Below are positions 46,857 to 57,073 of a stretch of DNA of 64,000 nt, piece after piece; the stretch's first letter is position 1; the number at the start of each line of letters is the position of its first letter. Source of the stretch: Durusdinium trenchii (Eukaryota > Sar > Dinophyceae > Suessiales > Symbiodiniaceae); NCBI GenBank assembly GCA_963970005.1, contig CAXAMN010003780.1, forward strand, positions 1,050,856-1,114,855, written 5' to 3'. Under the pieces are notes generated by a model. The model was given only the letters and a program-made list of their open reading frames with translations. It was not told the DNA's origin and made no database searches. Made by a program: the position numbers and the translations under genes.

Positions 46857-49800
46857 TCAGAAAAGCTGCCCTCCTTCCCACAAACCAGTCAGCTGGTCGA
46901 CGATCTCAGAGGAGAAAGTAACTTTCAGCTTCTCCTTCATCCAGCACCAGCAGCATGAAATATCATGCAAGAGAATCATGGCATCCTCATCGAGCTGGTG
47001 CGATTTCTGCACAGGGTCACAGGGTACAGGCTGTCCGGAAAGGACTACACTACATGATGCCACGCCACCATCAAAATACATAGTGATATATTTACACCCC
47101 AGCCTTTGCCTTTGCAGATGCCTCTTTGGCTACCCTGCGTGCAAAGTCCTCAACAAACAAACGTTTGGAACATCCCTAATGCCTGCGATTGAACATCCCC
47201 TAACTGAGATTCCTCCTGTCCTTCGTCGCCCGAGTCACCCAGCAAACGACCGTAGTGTCAGAAGGAGACAAAATTTCCTCGAAGATAGCTTTGCCTTTGA
47301 ATTTCGGGTCTTCTTTTCGCAAAGTTGATCCGGGGACATAGTATTCTGATTGAAGCAATTCGTGTGGTAGCCCTGCGTCCAAGAGTGACAAGCCACACCA
47401 GAACACTCAATCAAGGACAAATCAAACTAGCCTGAGCACTGGTGTGGATAGTCATCGTAATGATCATGCAAGATGGTCATCATCTCCGAGGGACACCGTA
47501 GCCTCAAAGCACACCAAGGCGACTGGGCAAACAAGTGCACATGCTTCTTTTGACAACAAACCGCTGCCAAGGAGCAGGTTAAAAATCAGCCCTTTTCGCT
47601 GTGAGTCGATTCTATGCCGGCGAAGCGTCACTAGCTTGTTGAATTCTGCAACGGTTTTGGTCATCGCATCCCTCAAAGTCACCTTTCCTGGGGCCATGCG
47701 CCGGTGCAGTTTGATCGCTTCAGAAATGTCTGCCATGATGGTGATCGGAGAAGGGCTCGTCTTCTCTGCCGTTGTGTATCCCAGTTCTTGGTTCGAGTGC
47801 TGATCTCAATTCACACAGAACAAAATAACGCAAATCAATGACATCTTGATGCAACATAAGAGTCTGAGAGACTGTAGGTAGAAATGGCTTGGGCTTTCAC
47901 AATGAATATAGCAACACCTGATGGATCTGAAACTCTTCAGAGTAGCCTGCAAAGTTTCATCCTGCAAGATCTGTTCTGGTGAAAGGATCTCTTTCGCAAA
48001 GCACACAATGGCGCACATCAAAAGGATCTTTGCTTGGCCATCCACTATGCCCACTGTGTGCGGTGGTATAGACCGGCTCCCGTCGGAGAACGGGAATTTG
48101 CAAACCACTGCATCAAAATGCGATTTGTACCCTCCAATCAAGAAGTCTTTGAAATGCGCTTGGAACTGTGTGTTCGAAGGATAGTCTGGCAGGGTGCAAG
48201 CCAGGCAATGGTTTTGTACAATTACACAGTGTTCAACACTTGAAAACTTGAAAACAACAAATTTCACAACCTCCGACATCCGTTCTTCCCTTCCGGGGTG
48301 TAATCAAAGCTACCCAAGCCAAGCCAGAACTCATCGGTGCTGGCATTTGGTGCCAGGGTCAAGTGGCGCTTTAGAGGCGGCTCTGTGTTCACCAGCTCAT
48401 CAATGGCCTCGAGAAAGCACATTTCATGGGGAGGCGGGCATATGAAAAATAACTGCGCCTGGTGCAATTGAGATTTTTCCGGGAAAATGCTGATGATATG
48501 ATCACCCAAATTTCTTTGTCCAATGACCTCAGTCCGCAAACGCTGCAAACCCCACAAGCCACTTGGGCCAGGTTGATCCCAAGCCACTGTTTCAAAGTAC
48601 GCTGACAATTCTGAAATTGCCTTTGATTCACCATCTGGCAAGCCCCCTCCGGACTCCGCCTTCGGCTCTATCTTGAACTGCTCACTGATCGTCATTGGGC
48701 CGAAGCTTGGCAGTGGGTAAGCAATTTTGAGGCAATATGAACTGAGGCAATGTGATGCAATGTGATTCAATTTTGATACAACAGGTCCAAGCCTTTTCAC
48801 CTCAAAGCCTTTTGGATTTCCATCCCCAAACCAGGCATTTTGCCGGGCACCCAAAGCAATCAGCAAATATCTGATTGATCAACCCTGACGGCGAAAAGCA
48901 ACTTGAAGTGCATGGGGGCAAAGCTCTGGTTGGCGTTCCCCCAGCCGAAACTCATGGAGATTAGGCTCAATCGATGGAGCACTCCTCAGAAAGGCCAAGT
49001 CAGGCACAGGAGCAGGGTTCGCAGCATCATCCATTGAAGCATACCAAGCACAGGCCCTGTGCATGTGAGGATAGTCTCGCTTGATCGCCTTGCAAAGCAA
49101 TGACAACTCCTGCCGTCGTTCATCTTCAATCTTCCAGCTTTGCTTGGGGCAGTCTTCACGATTCGCCAGCTTGATAAACTCTTCAGCTTTTGCCTGCAGT
49201 GATCCAGGCATGCAAAGCAAAGGGTCCTGGGCCAAGCTAGTCGATGCCATCCTGCTTTTGACCAGCGCAAAGATGTCCCTATGCGATTCTGCAGGGTTCC
49301 TCATGGCACGTGGAATGCGCTCAACTTTGTCCATTCCAAGGCCTTGATTTGGGAGATCTTGGCGAGCCATGAAATTGAAGGAATGTGGAACTGGAGTTGT
49401 ATCTTTGTCATCATCCTGCTTTCTGATCTTGAAGCAATTCTTGAAGGTGACTGTGTCAGGAGCCATTTTTGACCAATCACGAACCTCGAGCAAACAGAAT
49501 GACTGCAAAACACCAATTTGTTCCAAGAGCTGAAAACTTATCTTGCAACCAACTTGCCGTGCTGACGATGTCCACTCCAAATGCCCATCCACGTTTTTGA
49601 AAGATTGGAGTCAAACAATGAAGCAACCGGCGGCGGATATCGGAGGGAGTCTGCACATCAGGTGCTGATTTCATAGCTGCACTGCAAAGCGAAAACCTTG
49701 ATGGAGCCAGACTAGCATCAATGTTCAATTCTGGCTTCATATCAAACTATTGATAATGACACAGTGCAGCCCAGACTCACTGCATCGATGTCTTCATGGG

Positions 49801-52015
49801 TGTGTCCCGGCACCATGTGGTGAATCCCACAGTGCCGGAACACATTGGATTGTACCAAGCAGCTGAGAATTCGATGGGAAAAGGTATTCCGGATTTCTTT
49901 GACTGTATTGTCCGATTGTAGAAATAACCTTAAATCACTCGGTCAGTGCCAAGCATAACATCATCTGAATGCCAACAAGAGTGTTTTGCTCAAACACCAA
50001 TTTCATGATGTGAAACTCCCGTGGGAACATGCGGTTTGTCTCACGGCAAGCTGACCACACCTTTTCCAAACTCCTCATAGCCTCAGAGCACAATGAACAC
50101 CATTATTTATGGGTAGAAACATGTAGAACATATACAATAATCACAAACTGAACACTGAACAATCTGAAGTGCTTGAGAGACGCACATTCCCAATTCCAGC
50201 TGCTGCCGCATCCCATGCCTTCATGGCTTGTCAAATATAGCCAGCATCCCCAGCCGTGACATATGACTCCGGTGAGCATGACATTTGCACCTCACTCCAC
50301 AAGCATTTGGAAGACACTGGATTGGAATCTCCTGTTTCAACGTTCGAGACAAGAGCACATTTGCAAACAAATTTAAACCAAATGTCGCAGAAATTTCTCG
50401 AATATTGCTCGTTTTGGTGTTCGCTTCAGTGGCCAGTGCGGACAGCTCAACTTGGATTTGTCAAAGGAGTCTATAATCAACGTGATGAGGTCGCGCTGTG
50501 ACGCAGCGCGGTCCCGCGCACTCCAGTAGATGGTTCTGTCCAGATATGTACTGTGATAGTGGCTGAGGAGCTGGTCGCAAAGCTTTGTGTGCGCACCAAA
50601 GTCCTTGTTTCAACGGTGCTGATGCAAAGCAAAAATACTCAACAAACACATCAACAAACAACTAAGGAGAGGTCTGAAGTATGGTGAATAGCGGTTTTCA
50701 ATCTCTGGCACTCTGCACACATTGTATGATCTGACCTTCGCCGAAAGACCAGACATTGTCCCCATTGCCTGGCCACCTTGTAGAACGTGGACTTGGAGGC
50801 CGGTGGTAGTCCAGAGGCACGAATGTACCCAAGAAACATCAAGAACAATGATGCTACGTTTCCTGGAGGCAGCTCTCGCTTCGGCAGTCTGCCAGGGTCA
50901 AGCTGCAGGATTTGCTGTGAAGGCCCGAACAGCCTGCGGTCCACTAGGTTCTTCAACAGCTCTTCGCGCAAAGCTTCATCACATCGCGCTCGATCAGCGG
51001 TCGAGACACTTTGGAACCTTACGCAGCTCAACATCTGATATGCACACCTCCATGAGAGTGCAGGCAAGCAGCGATGTTGCCATAGACTCACCAGCGGTGT
51101 AGTAGAGGTGGGCAAAGAAGCCGTTGCATGATGCAGTCTGAGTGGCATGATGAGTTGTTGTACCTTGGGCAATGTTGCAAAAGTAATTATGATGGGAAGT
51201 CTGAAAAAGAAAACTTGGTTCATTGTTCCGTGCGTGCTGCCACAAAGCCTTGGTTCAACCTCCTGCCATCAAGGCCTTTATGCTGCCGCTTGGTTCTGGA
51301 AAGCCGTTCCTTTCCAATACCCAAATACTTAACAAAGGCTTCTCGACAGATATGATGTCCTGTCAGGGTCGTAGCGAGATAAAGCAAGTATTTACTGTAA
51401 TCGAATCCATGCTTTTGATGTCAATCAAGAACCATGTTCCTTCGATGTGCCATGCAGTGCCAGCCCTTGTCCGACTTTGCAGTGACCACAGAACTGCGTC
51501 CTGACTTTCCTTTCTCAAAGACCAGAACGATGAGCATATCTTTGTCAAAATGCCAAATGGGACCCGACACTGGCATGCACACGGAGGGTGTGCCAGTAGT
51601 GTTTTCAGTCTTCTAGGGTTCCTGCCATTCATCGCAATAGTCGACTCGTTCGGTGAATCATTCAAGTCAAACAAGCTTTCAAGGTGGCGAAGCTCTAAGG
51701 AAACCCAGTTGCCATTGCCATCTTCCTCTTCGCAGGATTCAGATGCATCAGATTCCATGTCACTCCTTAGCTATTAGTATGTTCAGAAATTGTGTCAAAA
51801 TGTTTGCCATGTTTTGCTTATTAATTCAATGAAATAACTGTGCAATCTAGGATCTGCTCACTGTCACTGTCCGTTTCTTCAGAAGAGGTTTCATCATATC
51901 GACCCAGCCCTCCCATTGCTCCAACTCGACACAACTCATCACGCCCCTCATCATAGCGTGAGAGGACTCCCATAGCTCTCCCACGTTCTTTGGATAAGCC
52001 CAAAGAAACCCTCAT
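46857..52015 (-). CDS. DDE transposase-like gene of the SDNT...GHTHED type, multi-exon
   Basis: From an ATG at 52015 come an acidic, Ser-rich N-terminal part (ETSSEETDSDSE; SDASESCEEEDGNGN), then CACQCRVPFGILTKICSSFW and QDAVLWSLQ (about 51480-51620). HICREAFVKYLGIGKERLSR follows (51290-51360), then a YKVARQW...FRRRSDHTMCAECQRLK zinc-like segment (50695-50830). The core has three acidic blocks: LITLIIDSFDKSK (Asp codons 50469-50471 and 50460-50462), LFLQSDNTVKEIRN (Asp 49910-49912) and HHMVPGHTHEDIDA (Glu 49793-49795, Asp 49790-49792), which I read as a DDE-like triad. Further exons follow at 49480-49735, 48264-49592, 47925-48225, 47464-47736, 47250-47406 and 46857-47081. I know this SDNT...GHTHED arrangement as an expanded dinoflagellate family; the transposase role is inferred from the triad. 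One in-frame TGA at 48879 splits a long exon. Confidence 0.6.
48264..49592 (-). CDS. C-terminal exon region of transposase-like gene, with an in-frame TGA
   Basis: One reading frame spans 49592 to 48264, interrupted only by TGA at 48879-48881 (after VAFRRQG). Both halves are protein-like (KAEEFIKLANREDCPKQSW before, NAWFGDGNPKGFEVKRLGP after). The stop lies either in a short intron whose borders I cannot place or is a true nonsense change. No domain recognised. Confidence 0.5.
49787..50600 (-). CDS. catalytic-core exons of the DDE transposase-like gene
   Basis: This part carries all three acidic blocks in the right order, separated by introns. The first exon (about 50395-50600) contains YLDRTIYWSARDRAASQRDL followed by the first Asp block. 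The next (about 50180-50290) has LTGVICHGWGCWLYLTSHEG. A further one (about 49787-49935) holds the second and third blocks. All three acidic blocks are kept, which suggests the coding region is under constraint or young. Confidence 0.65.
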
Positions 52016-52133
52016 GCCAAACAACTGCACATAAAAATCAATCAGTGTTTCTACACAGATTCAGACTTATATAATATTTAACTGTTTGAAAAGGGCAGGT
52101 TTTCCCTTTCCCCTTGTGCGCAAGCTCGTTGGG

Positions 52134-54585
52134 TCACTTCAAGTATTCCTGCATCCTTGTTGGGTGCAGTGCCTTTAGAACAATGATGATCGCTACCATC
52201 ACTGCGCGAATTGCCATGCTATTCCCAGCGAGCTTTGCGAGTGCCTGGACAAGCAGGACATATACAAAACAAGTTTGGAGCACTCAAAAACGTATATAGG
52301 TGCGATCAAATTGCACGATTGGACAGATCCTCCCATTGAATTGTATCGATAGGCATACCCATCAATAGTAGCATCTCCACTCCTAGGCTTGCGGGTTGTT
52401 ATTTGCCAACATCCAAACTTAGGGTTTCATACAATGTTTTAAATGCCTCACAGCTGCCAGTCAAGTACCTGTTCTGGGACTTGCAGAGCAACAAATAGGC
52501 ACCCCCAGGCCTTGTTCGATTTGCTGATTTTGTCAGTGGAAAGAAGTTAACTTGTGAGCATGAAAAAGAAACCGGGCATCTAACGTCAGGCACATAAGTG
52601 GATGGTCATCACCGTAGATTGGATTCATGCGGTGGATGCTCTGAGACGTGTTCACCGCAATAAAACCTGGTTCCTGAGCGCAAAGTAGATCCAAGGCCTC
52701 CACAGGGATCAAATCAATGAATAGGGTAACACATGCGCATGGGTCAGCCTTGAGCTCCCTTTGTGAAGTCACTTGCTTCGCTGCGCCAGGATTGTGCTTC
52801 TTGAAGAGCCCAACGGACTTTTTCACCTTGGCACGGGCATCACAGGCATCTAGCCAGTGCAACTAAAAAATTCAAAAGACTCATGTGCACTGAGACATTC
52901 ACCTGGTTTTTGGCTGCCCAACCTTTGTGAAGCCCTGGCCACTTGGCTGTCTTGGCTGGCCTAAGTTAACACCATTACACAATGACAAATATTGCAGTTG
53001 CGACAATAGGATGGAGCCGAGGTACTTGGTTTTCATGGTATTGTGCCGAAGGCATCTAGCTTGCATGGTTTTTGCAACCACCCAGTGATCACGCGAAAAG
53101 AGCAAATCCGGCCTTAAATCGCACAGGTGGTTTGGACAATAAGGCATCGTACATTGTTTCTTACTACATAGTACATAGGAATATATACATAGGACATAGG
53201 TTCCTCCAAGGTGCCAAGACGTGTCAGATTGCATGAAGAGGCTAGACCGGATCCCAGATGCAAAGTGAGCGAAGTCTACTGTTGCCTTCTTCAAAGCCAA
53301 ATCAGTCCTGACCAGAAGGATGTAGATCCGATTCCGAGCTATGGGAGCCCCAAACCATTGCCTGGGATCACATTGTCTTCATTTCCATCAGACTGTAACA
53401 CCCAATCTGTTGAATGTGTTCCAAGATACGGGTCGATTTCCAGCCATGTGATGGTGTACCTATTGGTGCACTAGAAGTGTTGCAGCTTTCAAACCAAACA
53501 TTGGCACACTGACAGTTTGCAGCCAAGAAGCTCTGGCAGCTGCATCCTCAAGACCGCCATGACTTCATCAAGGACCTTTTTAGGCCCACCCACGTTTTCC
53601 AGGATGGCGGCCTTAAGGGTTTCAAGCTCTGTCTCACTCTGTATTGTTTGATGACTCTAGGTGGAGTTGGAGTTGCGGACAAAATTCAATGCGAGTGGCG
53701 CAAGGCTGTGATTGCTTCAGGTTCTTCACCACAGCGTAGAATTGGGCTGCATTCTTATCTTTCAAACAAGCACGCTGCTCCAGAAGGCTGTACGGTTGGC
53801 AGGGGAACCCTGCAACTTGGAGGGCAACCTCAGGGAGAAGATATGTGTTTAAGACCCGGTACTGTAGTGCAACCAATTCAACAGCACTTGGGCCTTCCTC
53901 TTGAGCGAAGTCATATCCTTCTTCAATACATCATCACATTCCCTTGGGTGCAAACGGTAGGTAGGTGCAATTCTGCACAAACAGATTCTGGAACTCCCAT
54001 GTGTGCCAAGCAACAGTTGCGGCCGCATAAAGTTTGTTCTGAGGAACTTCTGGGCCACAGGGTCAATCTCAGAATTTGACCTTTGTTGAGTTTGACATGT
54101 TCATCAATGAGACCTGACCTCACAAGTTTGATTGAACAAAGGAGCATATAAGTGATCAAAGGTTCTTTCTCCTTGAACAGCATTTGGAGAGCCATCAGTG
54201 GGGCTTCCAAGCCACTACCTTAAGACTTCAGACTTCGCACCCCCTCCAAACAAAAGCAACTGCCACCAGGTATTCATGGGCCAAGTTGCAATCACTTGCG
54301 TACCCAAAGGGTTTGTGGACATGTTTCAGGAACCAATCCAACCCTGAAGACAGCACAAACATCATGAACTGTTTCTTGTACTGTACATCACACAAAGATC
54401 ATAGCGAGATGGCCTGATGTTTTCACGAAAGCATCCGCACAATAAATATACGAAGCTTGTTCCACTGTCAGCTCCTCACAGTGCCAGACATCAAACACAC
54501 TCTTTCCGCCACACAACTGCACGGACTCCTGCACCAGCTTTTCAGGAGCACTCTCTGAATCGGACACTTCGCGCCACCTTCCCAT
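52134..54585 (-). CDS. C5-cytosine DNA methyltransferase, multi-exon
   Basis: Transfers methyl groups from S-adenosylmethionine to cytosine C5 in DNA. The motifs of the family occur in order. They are a motif I-like GSGLEAPLMALQML (54178-54219, after an AG acceptor), EIDPVAQKFLRTNF (54030-54070), motif IV VAGFPCQPYSLLEQ with catalytic Cys codon 53799-53801, motif VI ILENVGG (ENV at 53591-53599), and motif VIII FGAPIARNRIY (53322-53354). These are followed by a motif IX-like SQSIHRM (52626-52646) then CLTLDAR, NRYLTG (near 52455-52475), and motif X LAGNSMAIRAV (52208-52240) before TGA 52134. At least eight exons are needed. One GT-AG intron (53362-53429) can be placed exactly. I choose the ATG at 54585 (GCCATGGGA context) as start; protein-like pieces at 54604-54760 and 54897-55060 may be 5' exons. 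All catalytic motifs seem intact, so it may be active. Confidence 0.72.
53362..53429 (-). other. 68-bp GT-AG intron inside the methyltransferase
   Basis: Removing GTATCTTGG...GATCCCAG joins TITWLEIDP to QWFGAPIARNRIY in frame and rebuilds the motif VIII region expected of C5 methyltransferases. Read through, both frames meet a stop. This shows the gene is intron-containing and not a recent processed copy. Confidence 0.75.
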
Positions 54586-55183
54586 GGCACCTACCCCTTA
54601 ACCACTCCAGCCTTTGTGGTCTGCGGGGAAACGTGCAATGAAAGACTCCCAACATTGAAGACCTGAATGCAACTTGCAAAAGACCTGGTTGCAGTTACAA
54701 TTGATTCTTTCCATTTGGATTGTAGACTTGCAGAGTACATGTGGGGTGCTGAGGAGGAAAAGGCCCGGCTCCCACCCAAAAAAAGTATCATATAGGAGAG
54801 GCAACATGCGAGCTTTACGCCCAGGAACCTGACCGAACACGCGTGGGTTTGGTTGGTGATTTGGCACTTTTTGAGGGGGCCGAACTGGGGGGCTCACGCT
54901 GGTTCAATAGACACCCATTCATCATCAAGCATCATCTCATCCATCCATTTCCATTTCTTCTCGGGCATGAGGTCAGCGGCTTTGCGAATGCACCGTCGTG
55001 TATGTGGAAAATTGGCAGGGTATGCCAAAGGAGCCCCCCAAAAGCGAATGAGGACTCGAAAACTGATGGTCCTTGATCGTCCTTGTTGAGTGTCCTGTTG
55101 GTTCATCCACGTATCTTTGCTCATTTGACTGTAGTATCAACTTAGTGCATTTTAAGTTGTCAAATCTGAGGTTCGTCCTCAGC

Positions 55184-57073
55184 ATGGAAAGCGATTCTCG
55201 GGTGGATTGGCTTCAAATGGCACTCATGCAGGCTGCGGAAGGCAAGCTGAAGGCAGTCGGTTGGGCAGTCAGCTCGTGATGCCAGTTGTGGTGTTGGGCG
55301 ATGTGTGGTGTGAAGGGTTGAACCTCACAACTGCGAAAGTTGAGCTGGGTCGAGCTGCGCACAACGCATTTGCTTGGCCGTTCTCCTTGCGCTCCTTGTT
55401 CGTTTCATGTTTCTTCAACGGAGGGAGGGTGCTGAAACACAAAAAACCGCAACCGCCTTGTCAGGTCATTGATCGATTGATGAACTCACAGGAAGGTCAC
55501 CTCCGTCATCTATCAAGACATGTCTTGGCGTTTCTGGGGAAGAGACGGAGGTTGTCTCAAGTTGAAGTGAAACTTGCACTCCCTGAAATAATCATGGAAG
55601 AGGAAATGGCCTGTTGGATGACCATTTTTAACTCGGCAAACAGGTGGTTTTCCACTTCCATGCTAGTGACTCGGAGTGTAGATTCTAGCCAGAAGTTTTA
55701 ACCAGTGCTCCCACAGTTCCAAAACGTGACTTCTTGTGTGCGCCATTGCATCGGTTTGTTGTGAAATCTGACTGACTTGGTGCTTTGAAGCATTACCACC
55801 TGGAGGCATGCAAAGCGGCCTAGGCAATGAGACATGGCCCAACAACCATGTACTTGTGACTTGTGCCCATTGGCTTATTCAGGTTTATTCCAAGGGTGCA
55901 CTGAGATTGCAGCGATGTTTTGAGTGGTGGAGAGGTGTTGTTGATTCTCCATCTCCAACAAAGCTCGGGACGGATGATTCTTTTTTTCAATACCATCCAC
56001 AAGTCCACAAGTCCTGACTTATTTATGAGGCTTATTGGACGCCGACCATTTGCGTACAACAGATCTCCCACATGCGGACGTCGCCCGACCCGACGCAGGC
56101 AGCGGCCTTGTATGAAGTCTTGAAGCAGAAGAAGTTCGTGCCCTCCGAGGCATCGCACTGCAGTAAGCTACGGGCCATGCTGACAGCGAACTTGCACCTC
56201 TTCAGTGGCAAACAGAACCTGGTCGCAACCGAACCCATTTTTTTTTGCTTGGCTGACTGTGTCATCATTGGCATAGTTTGGATGGTTTGGACAGGCTTTG
56301 TACTTGCTGAATGTAAATGTCGAGCACAGGACCTAGGAGTTCCAATAATACACAGTACTGTTTGATCCAAAGGCGATGGATTCTATGTTTTGTGTGCGTA
56401 TGTTTAAAATCTCTTCGTCCGGGCTATTCTGATGAATTTTCAAGAGCCCCTCCCTGGCTTACTAAAGGCTCACACCGCCGATTTCCGGCACTGAAAAGAC
56501 CCTCCGAAGCTTGATCAGGAAGAAGGTCCTGGAGGAGGCAGCGCAGACCTGGGGCGAGAAGACCGAGAAGAAGCCAAAGGCGAAGGAGGAGAAAGCCAGC
56601 CGAAAGAAGTGGCTTGTAGGCCCAAACTGATCTTTTTGGCATTTGTGGGCCGGTGTTCAATTTTCTTGGGCTGGTGACCCATCTTTTGTCGGCCCCTGCC
56701 AGATTTGATTGGCACAAAACACCAGCCTCCTGCTTCAGTGGGATTAAGCCTTTCTTGAGTTGCCACATCCAAGGAAGCGGTCAAGCAGCAGTAGTAGCAG
56801 TAGCAGCACCAGCAGCAGCTCTGCAACGAAAGGGAGGCCTGGCATTGCTTATATTATTTTATATTCGAGTTTCCCTGTGTACATTGCCTTTTTGGGGGAT
56901 GCCGTATATTCTTAGACCATCTTAGACCAATAATTTAATAGTGATCAAATGCTCTTTCACCAAAATGATTCCACCGTGTTCCACATGTTGCAAGAACAAA
57001 GGAAAGAAGAGAAGGCGAAGCGCAAGTCCACTTCGAGGAAGAAGCGGTCACGCTCGCGGAAAGGGAAGCGCTA
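55184..57073 (+). CDS. small plus-strand gene with basic, RS-like C-terminus (partial model)
   Basis: Exon candidates: ATG at 55184 (MESDSRVDWLQMALMQAAEG), about 56060-56160 (TQAAALYEVLKQKKFVPSEA, followed by a GTAAGC donor), 56505-56625 (KKVLEEAAQTWGEKTEKKPK) and about 56993-57073 (EEKAKRKSTSRKKRSRSRKG, then KR and TAG). The product would be a small helical, highly charged protein with an Arg/Ser-Lys tail like that of RNA-binding or spliceosome-associated proteins. The family is not recognised. It is divergent from the methyltransferase, and the 600 bp between them should hold both promoters. Confidence 0.45.

Noticed and set aside
53648-54079. 143-codon plus-strand frame
   Set aside because: It is the antisense shadow of the methyltransferase exons.
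38402-55111. TGTTGGTTCAT(T/C)CAC at both 38402 and 55097 as target duplications of a 16-kb element
   Set aside because: A 14-of-15 match is expected by chance many times in 64 kb, and no inverted ends accompany it.
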